A program made the translations under genes and the position numbers. From Paenibacillus mellifer (lineage in GTDB: Bacteria > Bacillota > Bacilli > Paenibacillales > Paenibacillaceae): 64,000 bases of DNA. The notes beneath the pieces were generated by a model. The model had not been told where the DNA came from. It ran no database searches and saw nothing but the letters and a program-made list of their open reading frames with translations. Shown here in pieces: positions 38,663-48,484 of the stretch. Numbering within the stretch: the first letter of the stretch is position 1; the number at the start of each line of letters is the position of its first letter. Location: the NCBI RefSeq assembly GCF_023195895.1, contig NZ_JALPRK010000009.1:122236-186235 (forward strand). Reading direction: 5' to 3'.

Positions 38663-38780
38663 GCTGATTTCCCCCTCGATCACAAATAATATGAATAAAT
38701 ATACATTATACGGTATAAAACTTCAAGAAAAATGTTTCACCGTCATGTCACGTTCAAAGTATATTCAGGGGAATGCAAAA

Positions 38781-38820
38781 AAGCAGCTTAGCCACTTCGT
38801 AAATGAAGTGCTAGCTGCTT
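38781..38820 (-). terminator. Terminator after hemW
   Basis: A stem of about 16 pairs (AAGCAGCT, AGC and CACTTC paired with their complements) with a TTTTGC tail on the minus strand, 15 bases past the hemW stop. Confidence 0.8.
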
Positions 38821-38834
38821 GAAATCCTCAGTCC

Positions 38835-40082
38835 TTATACGGTTAATATGCCGATAAACTCGGCAAATACCTCGTTTCCGAACAATACGCCTTGCTTGCT
38901 CAACCGGTAGCCTTCTCCATCTTCATGGGTCTCCAGCAAACCGGCGCTAAGCATTTTATTGAGCGGCTGGGCAAACACGTCGTCCAGCTCTTCGTCAAAT
39001 TGCTTGCGGAAGTCCGCCTTGCGGATGCCGTCCAACATGCGAAGGCCTACCATCACGAAATCCTCCATCGCCTCTTCCCGGGACACGCCAAACTGTTCGA
39101 GACGCGGGAGGCCTGCCTTTGCCGCTTCCACGTAAGGGTTAACGCCTTTGATATTGACGTGACGCTGACGGCCAACATAACCGTGGGCGCCGGCACCGAG
39201 ACCATAATAATCTTCATTCTTCCAATAAGTAATGTTATGCCGGCTGGCCAAACCCGGTTTCGCAAAGTTACTAATCTCGTATTGCTTATATCCAGCCTGC
39301 TGCATCCGTTCCATCAGCAGCAGATACATGTTCAGTTCCTCTTCCTCACTGGGGAGCGGAAGCTGATTTTTGTGATACAGCGTATGGAACAACGTGTTCT
39401 CTTCGACCTTCAAGCTGTAGATCGAATAATGGGGCAGCCCGAGTTCCAGCGCCCGAGAAACGCTATAATTCAGCATCTCAACAGTCTGATTCGGCAGTCC
39501 AAACATCAAGTCGATGGACAGATTGTTAAGTCCGACGGCGCGCGCATTGTCCAGGCTCCGGTAAACGTCGTCCGTGTTATGAATCCGGCCGATACCGCTT
39601 AACAGTTCATTCTGGAACGCCTGCACGCCGAAGCTGACCCGGTTCACACCGCCGTCTTTCATGACCGTCATTTTGTCCAAGTCTGTCGTTCCCGGGTTGG
39701 CTTCCATCGTAAATTCAATATCGCTGGACCAATGGGGGAAATGGCGTCTGACCGATGCCAGGAAGAACTCCATTTCTTGCGGATTGAGCACAGTTGGCGT
39801 GCCGCCGCCGACGAAGATACTGCGGATTTCACCCGGTGGGGTCTGCTGAACCGTAAGCTCCATTTCCCGGTCCAAGGCACGCAAATAATCCATCACCGGT
39901 TGATCTTTTAAAACGTAGGAATTGAAATCGCAATAAAAGCACTTGTTTGTGCAAAACGGGATATGGATATATACGGCTTGCGGCGCACGGGATCGTTCCG
40001 CTTTCACCTGATCGCTGCTTGCCGCTGGGTTATGGATCGGCACTCCCTGCCCTGATAGGTTTGTCGTTTGGTTCACGGTCAT
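38835..40082 (-). CDS. hemW: Radical SAM heme chaperone HemW
   Basis: 415 residues from the ATG at 40082 (GGAGGAGGG site). The radical SAM cluster is CTNKCFYC. The protein lacks the extra cysteine and N-terminal motif of true HemN, so it is the HemW heme chaperone rather than coproporphyrinogen dehydrogenase. HemW binds heme covalently and helps load it onto respiratory enzymes in studied relatives. It follows lepA, as in Bacillus. Confidence 0.92.
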   Translation of the reverse strand: MTVNQTTNLSGQGVPIHNPAASSDQVKAERSRAPQAVYIHIPFCTNKCFYCDFNSYVLKDQPVMDYLRALDREMELTVQQTPPGEIRSIFVGGGTPTVLNPQEMEFFLASVRRHFPHWSSDIEFTMEANPGTTDLDKMTVMKDGGVNRVSFGVQAFQNELLSGIGRIHNTDDVYRSLDNARAVGLNNLSIDLMFGLPNQTVEMLNYSVSRALELGLPHYSIYSLKVEENTLFHTLYHKNQLPLPSEEEELNMYLLLMERMQQAGYKQYEISNFAKPGLASRHNITYWKNEDYYGLGAGAHGYVGRQRHVNIKGVNPYVEAAKAGLPRLEQFGVSREEAMEDFVMVGLRMLDGIRKADFRKQFDEELDDVFAQPLNKMLSAGLLETHEDGEGYRLSKQGVLFGNEVFAEFIGILTV

Positions 40083-40116
40083 GCCCTCCTCCGATATTTT
40101 CATGATTAATAGTAGA

Positions 40117-40140
40117 AAGGAAAGCCTGACGGCTTTCCTT
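40117..40140 (-). terminator. Short hairpin between lepA and hemW
   Basis: AAGGAAAGCC and GGCTTTCCTT pair around TGAC; the minus strand continues TTTCTACTATT. A modest terminator or processing site 20 bases past the lepA stop. Confidence 0.55.
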
Positions 40141-40160
40141 CATCAAACGATTTACATTTC

Positions 40161-41978
40161 TTAATTGTCGTCGATTTTCAGTACTGCCATAAACGCTTCC
40201 TGCGGCACCTCGACATTGCCGACCTGCTTCATCCGCTTCTTGCCTTCCTTCTGCTTCTCCAGCAGCTTGCGTTTCCGCGAGATATCGCCGCCGTAACACT
40301 TGGCAAGAACGTTCTTGCGCATCGCCTTCACGGTTTCGCGGGCGATAACCTTCTGCCCGATCGAGGCCTGAATCGGCACTTCAAACATTTGGCGCGGGAT
40401 CAGCTCACGCAGCTTCTCGCATATGATCCGGCCGCGGTGGTAGGCACGTTCCCGGTGGACGATAAAAGACAAGGCGTCGACCTGCTCTCCGTTCAAGAGG
40501 ATGTCCATCTTCACCAGGTTCGATTGACGATAACCCGACAGTTCATAATCGAAAGAAGCGTACCCCTTCGTACTCGATTTCAATTGATCGAAGAAGTCAT
40601 ATACAATCTCCGACAATGGTACCTGGTACGTAATCGTCACACGGGTCGTATCGAGGTATTCCATATTCACGAACTCGCCGCGTTTGCTTTGGCACAGTTC
40701 CATGACGGTTCCCACATAATCATTGGGTACGATGATCGCCGCTTTGACGTAAGGCTCCTCGACATAGTCGATTTTGCCGACCTCCGGATAGTTGGACGGG
40801 TTGTCGATGGAGATCGTCTCCCCGTTCGTCAGCGTTACTTTGTAAATAACGCTTGGCGCCGTCGTAATCAGTGGAATGTTAAACTCCCGTTCAATTCGTT
40901 CTTGAATGACGTCCATGTGCAACAATCCCAAGAAGCCGCAGCGGAAACCGAAGCCCAGCGCGCTTGAGGTTTCCGGTTCGAAGCTCAGCGAAGCGTCGTT
41001 CAGCTGCAGCTTCTCCAGCGCTTCGCGCAGGTCGTTGTAATCCGACGTTTCGATCGGATACAAACCGCAGTAGACCATCGGGTTAATCTTACGGTAACCC
41101 GGAAGCGGTTCGGCTGTCGGATGCTTCGCATCCGTGACGGTATCCCCGACGCGAGTGTCGCCGACCGTCTTGATGCCGGCAACGATAAAGCCGACATCGC
41201 CGACATTCAGCTCGTCCACGATCGTCATCCGCGGTTTAAAGGCCCCCACTTCGATAACCTCAAACGTTTTTTCCGTCGCCATCATTTTGATTTTTGAGCC
41301 GGCTTTGATCTGTCCGTCAATGACTCGCACGTATACGATTACACCCTTGTAAGGGTCATAATGCGAGTCGAAAATCAACGCCTTCAGCGGCTGATCCGGG
41401 TCACCCGTTGGCGCAGGCACCTTCTGTACGACCTGCTCCAGAATCTCCTTAATCCCGATCCCCGCTTTGGCGGAGGCATGTACCGCTTCGCTGGCATCCA
41501 GTCCGATGACATCTTCAATCTCCTGCTTCACCCGATCGGGATCGGCGCTTGGCAAGTCGATCTTGTTAATGACCGGCAAAATCTCCAGATTGTTATCCAG
41601 CGCCAGATAAACGTTAGCCAACGTTTGCGCCTCGATCCCCTGAGCGGCGTCCACTACCAGCAAGGCTCCTTCGCATGCGGCCAAGCTGCGGGAGACCTCG
41701 TAGGTGAAATCGACGTGTCCCGGCGTATCGATGAGGTTCAGTAAATACTCCTCGCCGTCGTCGGCACGGTAGGTCAGGCGGACCGCCTGAAGCTTGATCG
41801 TGATGCCGCGTTCACGTTCCAAATCCATCTGATCAAGAACCTGCTCCTGCATTTCCCGTGTTGTCAGCGCCCCGGTATACTCCAGAATTCGGTCGGCTAA
41901 TGTCGATTTGCCATGGTCTATATGTGCAATAATACAGAAATTGCGAATATTCGCTTGTCTAGCTCTGATATCTGTCAT
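40161..41978 (-). CDS. lepA: Elongation factor 4
   Basis: 605 residues from the ATG at 41978. GTPase motifs: AHIDHGKST (about residues 18-26), DTPGHVDF and [10 protein letters not shown]. The unique C-terminal domain ends with the conserved [20 protein letters not shown]. It is a ribosomal translocase thought to back-translocate or aid initiation. The consensus promoter at 42021-42049 lies just upstream. Confidence 0.97.
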   Translation of the reverse strand: MTDIRARQANIRNFCIIAHIDHGKSTLADRILEYTGALTTREMQEQVLDQMDLERERGITIKLQAVRLTYRADDGEEYLLNLIDTPGHVDFTYEVSRSLAACEGALLVVDAAQGIEAQTLANVYLALDNNLEILPVINKIDLPSADPDRVKQEIEDVIGLDASEAVHASAKAGIGIKEILEQVVQKVPAPTGDPDQPLKALIFDSHYDPYKGVIVYVRVIDGQIKAGSKIKMMATEKTFEVIEVGAFKPRMTIVDELNVGDVGFIVAGIKTVGDTRVGDTVTDAKHPTAEPLPGYRKINPMVYCGLYPIETSDYNDLREALEKLQLNDASLSFEPETSSALGFGFRCGFLGLLHMDVIQERIEREFNIPLITTAPSVIYKVTLTNGETISIDNPSNYPEVGKIDYVEEPYVKAAIIVPNDYVGTVMELCQSKRGEFVNMEYLDTTRVTITYQVPLSEIVYDFFDQLKSSTKGYASFDYELSGYRQSNLVKMDILLNGEQVDALSFIVHRERAYHRGRIICEKLRELIPRQMFEVPIQASIGQKVIARETVKAMRKNVLAKCYGGDISRKRKLLEKQKEGKKRMKQVGNVEVPQEAFMAVLKIDDN

Positions 41979-42020
41979 CCTTACCCCCACCACAAATCAT
42001 CGAAGTCATACAATCAATTT

Positions 42021-42049
42021 ATTATATCAGTTGCAAGGGCAGGCAGCAA
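42021..42049 (-). promoter_or_regulatory. Sigma-A promoter of lepA
   Basis: TTGCTG (42044-42049) and a perfect TATAAT (42021-42026), 17 bases apart on the minus strand. The rest of the 41979-42292 gap holds a terminator at 42210-42248 and nothing else I can support. Confidence 0.7.
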
Positions 42050-42209
42050 TCACAGCGAGATAAATTCGTCTACCCCGCCGCGACGACGGTCGATCCCTAT
42101 GTGTTAAACACACCGGAGGATCCGCTGCGCTCCTAAGCCTGCGTACAGCAGCGAATCCATTGGTTGAACGAAACGAGCATTTTCTAAACAGATGCCTGTA
42201 TAAATTAAA

Positions 42210-42248
42210 GAGTGAACGGCAAGGGGATGATCCCTTGCTCGTTCGCTC
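42210..42248 (-). terminator. Terminator after the LacI gene
   Basis: A long hairpin: GAGTGAACG with CGTTCGCTC and GCAAGGG with CCCTTGC. It can also act in the plus direction (CTCTTTTGG follows). Confidence 0.7.
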
Positions 42249-42292
42249 TTTTGGGTTGTTCTCGTATGAAAGGCAGCGGCGGTGAGCGCCTT

Positions 42293-43363
42293 CTATCGCC
42301 CGGTCTGTTGTGGCTCGGCGGTAGAGTCCCGATACACGGTCTCGACGGAGATCATGATTTTCTCCTGGGGCGCATCCGGATGCGCGAGCCGATCCACCAG
42401 CTTTCTCACCGCACGCTGGCCAAGGTCTTCCTTCGGCACATGGATGGTCGTAATCGCAGGCGTGTTGCGGGCTGCGTCTTCGATATTATCAAACCCGCTG
42501 ACAACAAGGTCCCCAGGTACGTTTACGCCGATCTCGCTTAAGACGGTGCAGGCATGGATGGCGATGGAATCATTCGCGCACACGAGCGCCGTCGGGAGTG
42601 CCCCTGTCTTTCTCCGCCGTTCCAGCCACCCGTGCATCTCGTCCCCGTAAGCCCCGGTATCGATGCCTTCCAGCTGCAGCATCGGATCATCCGAGGATTG
42701 CGGCGTCAAGCCGTACTCCTCCAAAGCACTGCGATAACCGATCCAGCGATCACGGAAGCTGCGGGAGAACGCCGAATTCCCCAAGAAGTGCAGTTCCCGG
42801 TGCCCCAGTCCGATCAAATGGGTGGTCAGGCGGGCCATTCCGTCAAGGTTGTTCGCAAAAACCGTATCGCTGGGAATCAGCGGGTCCTCATGATCGACAA
42901 GTACCATCGGCAGCCCGATCCGGTGCACCTCCAGCAGGAACGAGGTAGCGATCTGCCCGACTCCGATCATCCCCAGAATGCCATCCGGATTGAGGATATT
43001 GATGAAATTGTCGCCCCGGGGTTCCGATACGATGATCATCCCTAGCTGCTGCACCTCAAGTTCCCGGGAGATGCCCTCCAGCAACCGTCCCCAATATAGC
43101 GACTCCTTATTCTGAAACCGGATATTAGGCATCAGCACCAAGACCGACTGCTTGCCGGCCGGCGCCGGCAGCGTGGTTCCTGAGGGAATGACGTTCTTGA
43201 CATAGCCGTTCTTCTGATTAAAATAACCGAGCCGGGAAGCGGCTTGAATAACCCGCTCTCGGGTCTGTTCGTTGACGCCTCCCTTGCCGGACAATGCCTT
43301 GGATACAACGAATTTCGAAACGCCCAGGTGATCGGCGATTTGCTGCATCGTGATTTTCTTCAA
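42293..43363 (-). CDS. LacI-family transcriptional regulator
   Basis: 356 residues from a TTG at 43363, nine bases after GGAGG. The DNA-binding domain ITMQQIADHLGVSKFVVSKA starts at residue 4. The periplasmic-binding-like effector domain follows, with ALPTALVCANDSIA typical of sugar-responsive LacI proteins. It ends close to a terminator. No sugar transport or hydrolase gene lies next to it, so its target is elsewhere or lost. It interrupts the conserved lepA-spoIIP order. Confidence 0.9.
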   Translation of the reverse strand: MKKITMQQIADHLGVSKFVVSKALSGKGGVNEQTRERVIQAASRLGYFNQKNGYVKNVIPSGTTLPAPAGKQSVLVLMPNIRFQNKESLYWGRLLEGISRELEVQQLGMIIVSEPRGDNFINILNPDGILGMIGVGQIATSFLLEVHRIGLPMVLVDHEDPLIPSDTVFANNLDGMARLTTHLIGLGHRELHFLGNSAFSRSFRDRWIGYRSALEEYGLTPQSSDDPMLQLEGIDTGAYGDEMHGWLERRRKTGALPTALVCANDSIAIHACTVLSEIGVNVPGDLVVSGFDNIEDAARNTPAITTIHVPKEDLGQRAVRKLVDRLAHPDAPQEKIMISVETVYRDSTAEPQQTGR

Positions 43364-43455
43364 GAATTCTAACCTCCGAAATAACGTATAACGAACGGAT
43401 TCATAACAATCTAACAATAGTATAACAAATCCACCATTCGCTATAAATCGTTATT

Positions 43456-43968
43456 TCATTCCCCGGGGCCAAACAGAGAGGCTACCCAATGAATGCTTTT
43501 CTGCGAAGCCTGCTGCAGTAAATGGGCCGCTTTGTCGGCAAAGCGGTCGACGGCCGGTGGAGACGGCGGCGGCAGGAGCAAGTCGGCTGGCGTTTGCATG
43601 ACCTGGCCGCCGGCAGCTGGGAGATTAGATCCATTAGCCGTCGCGCTCGGGGTGGTCGCTCCATTTTGGACCGTACCGTAGCTCGGGACCAAGGTGTACC
43701 CGCCAGTTGTCCCCTGTGGAGTTGCATTACCTTGGCCGGTTGTGGTCCATACGGGGGTGGTGGGGCCGGACGACCAGCCGTTGTTGTATTGCTGCTGCGG
43801 ATACGCCCCCCCCATGGATTGTCCGTTAGCGCCTACTGTCGTCCCTCCGGTTTGAAAGCCGGGCCCGTACACCGACGTTGTTCCGCTTTCAGCGAGCTGC
43901 ATCCCAAGCGTCACCCCTGCCGCCAGCAAAAGTCCGTATACCAAGGTTTTGCGCAACGTTTTCGCCAT
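43456..43968 (-). CDS. YqxA-like membrane-anchored protein
   Basis: About 170 residues from the ATG at 43968, six bases after GGGGG. One N-terminal membrane helix (about 8-24, containing GVTLGMQLAESG) recalls DUF3679/YqxA, which occupies this position next to spoIIP in B. subtilis. The rest is low complexity, rich in Gly, Thr, Gln and Pro, then a short amphipathic end. Assignment rests on position and the helix only. Function unknown. Confidence 0.55.
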   Translation of the reverse strand: MAKTLRKTLVYGLLLAAGVTLGMQLAESGTTSVYGPGFQTGGTTVGANGQSMGGAYPQQQYNNGWSSGPTTPVWTTTGQGNATPQGTTGGYTLVPSYGTVQNGATTPSATANGSNLPAAGGQVMQTPADLLLPPPSPPAVDRFADKAAHLLQQASQKSIHWVASLFGPGE

Positions 43969-44000
43969 GTCCATCCCCCGTTTACTTCGTTAATAAAAAC

Positions 44001-45371
44001 TCAAGATTTCTTGCTCGTATCTCCGGTTTTTGGTGAGCCCTTGCTCACTCCATTGTTTGTTTGGTTTGCGTTGGATGCGCCGCCGTTCGAGCCGCTTTTC
44101 GTGAGCTTGCCCGCTTTCTCCGCGTCCTGACCTTCCCAATACAGATCCGCCAAAATCCCAGCCAACACTTTCGCGGTGCTCTCCAGTTCTTCCTCGCTGT
44201 TGTCGATCCCGCCGATCTCGATCAGGACGCTGTTCGGCGACAACGACTGGTTGTACTCCCCATTGCCCTGGGAAGACGTCTTCCCCCATATCCCTCTGGA
44301 AATCCCGGGATACGCCTTCTCCAGCCGGTCATGGATCGAGCTGGCGAATCTCTCGTTCTCACGCCAGTTCTCATTGCCGTGCCCGATGATGAAATAAACC
44401 TGAGCATAATTGACACCGTCGATGGTTGTGGTCGTCTTATCGTGGCGTTGCGAGTCGCGGTGGATATCGATAAAATACTGCAGCTTGCCGTTTTCGGCCA
44501 TCGCCTGCTTCACGGTCTCTCGTGAATATTTATATGAATAGTTGTAGTTGTAATTGCTCACCTTACCCGCATAATTTTCGAACGAGTGCAAGGCGGCGAC
44601 CCCTTTTCGCTCGAGCTCCTGCGCTAGTGCCTCACCGACTAAACCTACGTTCTTCTTGTCTTCCGCCGAGCTCGGATTATCTACATTGGTGCCCAGCACC
44701 GGATTAAAAGATTCTTGCGGATGCGAATGATAGATCATCACGATGTTTTTGTTCCCCGGTTTGATCGAAGGATCTCCCTGATCCCCGGACGAACCGTCCG
44801 TCTTCCCGGGCTCCTGTTCTGGGGGCTTCGCTTCGCCCGAATCGGTACCGCCCGTCCCTGGGTCAACGCCATCCCCGCCTTCTACGGCATCCGGTTCCGG
44901 GTGATCCGGTGCGCTGCCATCCGCCCCTGTGCCTGGCCGGTAATCCTCAGGCGCTTGAGCAATACCATTGCCGGAGCCTGTGCGCAGCAGGATCGGACTG
45001 TCCGCGCCGAGGCCCGGTACTTCGCGGGCGACCAGACTCTTCGGATCGGATGGATTAACATCCGTTAACAGCTGAAAGACGAAATTCGTCATCTGCCGAC
45101 CCGATATCGCCGGCATCTGCTTTTCGCTGGCCGCGTGCGGCAGCTCCATGCCAACCATATCCATGAAAAACCCGCTCGACAGCGAAGCCGCCAGCCCCTT
45201 CATCGAAGAAACCGGGGACGTATTGAGATTCTTCTCGGCAATGCCCAGCACCCCCAACATGACGAAAAAGATCACCGACATGACCGATAACAGCAAAAAT
45301 GTGCGTCCAAGCGCCAACACATGCAGCAGATTCCGTCTCATTTTTCCTAGATTCCAAGCCTTGAATTTCAT
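44001..45371 (-). CDS. spoIIP: Stage II sporulation protein P
   Basis: 456 residues. A membrane helix at about 27-48 is followed by a long Gly/Asp/Pro-rich linker (about 150-205). The amidase/endopeptidase domain has IVMIYHSHPQESF, FIDIHRDSQRHD and VLIEIGG. In B. subtilis SpoIIP, with SpoIID and SpoIIM, degrades peptidoglycan during engulfment. It lies 148 bases downstream of gpr and is separated from it by a terminator. Confidence 0.94.
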   Translation of the reverse strand: MKFKAWNLGKMRRNLLHVLALGRTFLLLSVMSVIFFVMLGVLGIAEKNLNTSPVSSMKGLAASLSSGFFMDMVGMELPHAASEKQMPAISGRQMTNFVFQLLTDVNPSDPKSLVAREVPGLGADSPILLRTGSGNGIAQAPEDYRPGTGADGSAPDHPEPDAVEGGDGVDPGTGGTDSGEAKPPEQEPGKTDGSSGDQGDPSIKPGNKNIVMIYHSHPQESFNPVLGTNVDNPSSAEDKKNVGLVGEALAQELERKGVAALHSFENYAGKVSNYNYNYSYKYSRETVKQAMAENGKLQYFIDIHRDSQRHDKTTTTIDGVNYAQVYFIIGHGNENWRENERFASSIHDRLEKAYPGISRGIWGKTSSQGNGEYNQSLSPNSVLIEIGGIDNSEEELESTAKVLAGILADLYWEGQDAEKAGKLTKSGSNGGASNANQTNNGVSKGSPKTGDTSKKS

Positions 45372-45459
45372 ATGCGTTTCCTCCTCCAGCCGCTTTCGAA
45401 CTATATTCCAAATCTATGAACCTAGTTCAAGAGCTAGAACCTCGAATTCTCACAAAAAA

Positions 45460-45488
45460 AAGAAATCCGCTAGATTCACGGATTTCTT
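45460..45488 (-). terminator. Terminator after gpr
   Basis: AAGAAATCCG and CGGATTTCTT pair, followed by eight T on the minus strand. Confidence 0.85.
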
Positions 45489-45519
45489 GTGATTCGGGAG
45501 TAGGAGGAAGGTGCGGGCG

Positions 45520-46533
45520 TTAATGGGTGTAGGATGCCACGTTATCCGGGGTAACCGCCTCGTGCAACGAGATGTTCAGCCCGCTCGCGATGACATTAGC
45601 CACATCTTCAATGAATTCATCGATTTCTTTCGGGGTAACGATGAGATCATGTCCAAGCGGCTCGAGCACTTCTTTGACAAGACCCAGTCGCTCGCTTTCA
45701 CTTAAGTCGTTCAGCATGCCCATAATCTGTTTCGTGGGTGCGTTCCCGTCGTCGCTCTCATCATTGAAGTGACTCTTCATCAAATCGAACACATTATTAA
45801 CGATCGTGGACGCATAACACACCGTCGGTACGCCGATCGCGATGCAAGGTACGCCCAAAATTTCCTTGGTCAGTCCTCGACGCTTGTTGCCAATACCGGA
45901 ACCGGGGTGGATGCCGATATCAGCGACCTGGATCGTCGTATTGACCCGTTCCAACGAACGTGATGCCAACGCGTCGATGGCGATGATCAGATCCGGTCGC
46001 GTCCGCTCAACGATCCCCTGCACCACCTCACTGGATTCAATGCCGGTGATTCCCAGCACGCCGGGCGCAATGGCGCTAACCTCTCGGTAACCCGGCGCCA
46101 CTTGATCCGGCGTAAGCTCGAAGTAATGGCGAGTGACCATGACATTCTCCACCACCAGCGGCCCTAGCGCATCCGGAGTAACGTTCCAGTTGCCCAGTCC
46201 GACGATCAATGTCTTCGCCCCGGGACCCACCCCAATTTTATTTAAAAATGCGGTAAACTCCTTAGCAAATGCGGCGGCGACTTTCTCCTGCAGCTCGGTG
46301 TCCTGATTCCGGAGGCCGGGAACCTCCAACGTGACGTAATGTCCTTGGACTCGTCCGATTTGCCGCGAGGCCGCCTCGTTGGTCACATCCAGTCGGGTGA
46401 TCTTGATTCCGTCCTGCTCCTCGACCTGCTCATTTAGCCCTGGAACCGGCCCGCCATGGGCTGTTTCCGCGATTTCCTTCGATTCAACGGCTAAGTCGGT
46501 GCGTACGGAATACTCCCGCAAATCTAAATTCAT
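45520..46533 (-). CDS. gpr: Germination protease GPR
   Basis: 337 residues of peptidase family A25, normal length is about 370 or a little less. The N-terminus MNLDLREYSVRTDLAVE is the autoprocessed region. It degrades the small acid-soluble spore proteins during germination. A candidate sigma-G/F promoter lies upstream. Gene order gpr-spoIIP and divergent rpsT match Bacillus. Confidence 0.95.
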   Translation of the reverse strand: MNLDLREYSVRTDLAVESKEIAETAHGGPVPGLNEQVEEQDGIKITRLDVTNEAASRQIGRVQGHYVTLEVPGLRNQDTELQEKVAAAFAKEFTAFLNKIGVGPGAKTLIVGLGNWNVTPDALGPLVVENVMVTRHYFELTPDQVAPGYREVSAIAPGVLGITGIESSEVVQGIVERTRPDLIIAIDALASRSLERVNTTIQVADIGIHPGSGIGNKRRGLTKEILGVPCIAIGVPTVCYASTIVNNVFDLMKSHFNDESDDGNAPTKQIMGMLNDLSESERLGLVKEVLEPLGHDLIVTPKEIDEFIEDVANVIASGLNISLHEAVTPDNVASYTH

Positions 46534-46565
46534 GCCATATGACCTCCATTTCCTCTGATTGCCTT

Positions 46566-46596
46566 TATTGTGCGGGAGAGGGAAAGCGTTTATACA
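46566..46596 (-). promoter_or_regulatory. Candidate sigma-G/F promoter of gpr
   Basis: TGTATA (46591-46596) and CACAATA (46566-46572), 18 bases apart on the minus strand, resemble the forespore consensus (TGAATA, CATACTA) at five of six and five of seven positions. gpr is expressed in the forespore in B. subtilis. Confidence 0.45.
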
Positions 46597-46655
46597 TGCC
46601 TTCGGTCAGGCGGTAAAACTTGCGCGAAATCGAGAGATTCAGTATGATGAATTTA

Positions 46656-46684
46656 TTGCTTTTTACTATCTTGCGTGATAAAAT
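46656..46684 (+). promoter_or_regulatory. Sigma-A promoter of rpsT
   Basis: TTGCTT and TAAAAT with 17 bases between, ending about 55 bases before the rpsT ATG. Confidence 0.7.
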
Positions 46685-46738
46685 ATTTTAAGTTGTGAAT
46701 CATCTGGGTTGATATATGCTTTACAGGAGGTGAATGCA

Positions 46739-47011
46739 ATGCCTAACATTAAATCCGCAATCAAACGCGTGAAGACGAACGACAAACGCCGCGTACTGAA
46801 CGCTTCGCAAAAATCCGCCCTGCGTACGGCTGTGAAAACTGCCGACACCGCTCTGGCGAACAACGAAGTAGAAGCAGCTAAAGCTGCTTTCGTGGCTGCA
46901 ACCAAAAAATTGGACAAAGCTGTAACTAAAGGTTTGATCCACAAAAATGCAGCTGCCCGTAAGAAGTCCCGCTTGGCAAAAAAATTGAACGAACTTACGG
47001 CCCAAGCGTAA
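46739..47011 (+). CDS. rpsT: 30S ribosomal protein S20
   Basis: 90 residues from the ATG at 46739, after AGGAGG. A very basic, alanine-rich helical protein ([18 protein letters not shown]) binding 16S rRNA. It stands divergent from gpr and convergent with holA, as in Bacillus. Confidence 0.97.
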   Translation: MPNIKSAIKRVKTNDKRRVLNASQKSALRTAVKTADTALANNEVEAAKAAFVAATKKLDKAVTKGLIHKNAAARKKSRLAKKLNELTAQA

Positions 47012-47051
47012 GCCTCGTTAATAATAATGAAGTTAGTCTTCAACTAAGCTC

Positions 47052-47087
47052 AAAAAGACCTGAACGATAAATCGTTCAGGTCTTTTT
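47052..47087. terminator. Bidirectional terminator between rpsT and holA
   Basis: A perfect 17-bp stem (47052-47068 with 47071-47087) with A and T runs at both ends, serving the converging rpsT and holA transcripts. Confidence 0.92.
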
Positions 47088-47123
47088 GGCTTTCTTTTGG
47101 ATGGGGGCGGGCGATTGTCGCCT

Positions 47124-48146
47124 CTAGGCTCCCAGTTTTAGCAGGAACAACTCTAACCCCAGCACCTTGTCGATTTGTCCACTCTTCATCCGGTAATCCA
47201 ACTCGGCCAACTCGGACAGGATGGTCCGCAGCCGTCCGGCTTCAAATTTACGGGCCTGATCGCCGGCCAGCTTCACGACGTACGGGTGCAAGCTCAGTTG
47301 CGAGGCGATCTGTTGCTGGGAGTAGCTCTGGCGTCCAAGTTCTTTCACCTGCAGCATGATCCGGAACTGTCGGGCGATCAACGCCGCGATCTTGATCGGC
47401 TCCTCGCGCTGCTTCAGCAGTTCGTAGAAGATGCCAAGCGCCTGTTCCAGCCGGATCGCAGCGATATGCTCCACCATTACGAATACATTTTGCTCCGTAC
47501 TGCGGGCTACCAACTGCTCAACCGCCGCGGTATCGATCATACCTCCGACACCGGCGTACAAGCAGAGCTTGTCTGTTTCTGCAGCCAAGGCGGCCATCTG
47601 TACGCCGCTCGCCGCAATCAACGCCTCCGCCGCGTCGCGTCCGATCCGGCAGCCGCGTTTCTCCACCTCTTGCACGACCCACTGAACAAGCTCCCCGCCG
47701 CCCAGCGGCATAAAGGACAACGCCGTACCGGCTGCCTTGATCGCTTTGACGACCTTCTTCCGCTCGTCCAGCTTCTCGCCGTTCACCACAAACACGATCA
47801 CACTATGCTCCGCAGGATTGCCGATATACGTCAGCAGCGTTTCTACCTTATGCTCGATTTTGCCGCCTTCCTTGCCGCCTGCTACAAGCAGGGCGGAGTC
47901 ACGGACAACAATCAGCTTACGCTCCACGAGGAAAGGCATCGTCTCTGCCTCCTCGACCACCACTTCGATCGGGGTCTCCGCCAAATCAAAAGAGGCCAAA
48001 GCAAAGTCCTTTTGATCCCGATCCACAAGCTGCTCCTGGAGCAGGCCCACGAACTCTTGAATCTGGTATTTCTCCGTACCATAACAAACGTATAGCGGGG
48101 AGATCCGCCCCTGCTTAATGTCTTTCATCGCTTGCTTTGCGTCCAT
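47124..48146 (-). CDS. holA: DNA polymerase III subunit delta
   Basis: 340 residues from the ATG at 48146 (GGGAG site). Clamp-loader AAA+ fold without a working P-loop, as usual for delta: LYVCYGTEKYQIQEF near the N-terminus, VIVFVVNGEKLDERKK in the middle, and a C-terminal helical collar. It opens the beta sliding clamp. B. subtilis yqeN lies next to comEC; here a sigma/anti-sigma pair and 780 bases of repeats intervene. Confidence 0.9.
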   Translation of the reverse strand: MDAKQAMKDIKQGRISPLYVCYGTEKYQIQEFVGLLQEQLVDRDQKDFALASFDLAETPIEVVVEEAETMPFLVERKLIVVRDSALLVAGGKEGGKIEHKVETLLTYIGNPAEHSVIVFVVNGEKLDERKKVVKAIKAAGTALSFMPLGGGELVQWVVQEVEKRGCRIGRDAAEALIAASGVQMAALAAETDKLCLYAGVGGMIDTAAVEQLVARSTEQNVFVMVEHIAAIRLEQALGIFYELLKQREEPIKIAALIARQFRIMLQVKELGRQSYSQQQIASQLSLHPYVVKLAGDQARKFEAGRLRTILSELAELDYRMKSGQIDKVLGLELFLLKLGA

Positions 48147-48274
48147 TCGGGTTCTCCCTTCCGTCTTCATTACCTCTATCCATCATACTTCGATTTCGGT
48201 CATTCGTCCAAACCCTGTTTGTCACGCCGATCGAAATAACGGTAGTTAGCTGCAGATCCGGCTGGATTGTATCG

Positions 48275-48457
48275 TAACGGAACGTACAGCCCTTATTTGC
48301 TCATTTCCCAACGATTTCCCGTTGTAACGGACTCCAGAGACCTTATTAGGCCATAATCATGTGGATTGTGCTGATTTCATCCGAGATAAGGTCTCCTGGT
48401 TCCGTTAGAAATCTGAGCTTCGGCAAAACAGACAAATAACGGCGCTGAGTTCCGTTA
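48275..48457. repeat. Four-unit palindrome array, family C
   Basis: The units are 48275-48295, 48325-48345 (plus) and 48387-48407, 48437-48457 (minus). Start spacings are 50, 62 and 50. Units run TAACGG to CCTTA (or CCGTTA) and can fold back; unit 4 has six paired bases TAACGG/CCGTTA. Each is followed by a TTATTTG-like tail. No gene is here. Confidence 0.82.
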
Positions 48458-48484
48458 AATTGCTGAAAGTTAATGGAGCGCAGC

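Noticed and set aside
38835..40082. Coproporphyrinogen dehydrogenase HemN.
   Set aside because: It has the CxxxCxxC motif of HemW but lacks the additional cysteine and tripwire features of HemN.
43364..43455. A LacI operator near the lacI start (TAACAATAGTATAAC region).
   Set aside because: There is partial symmetry only and no second copy to compare; not enough to support a site.
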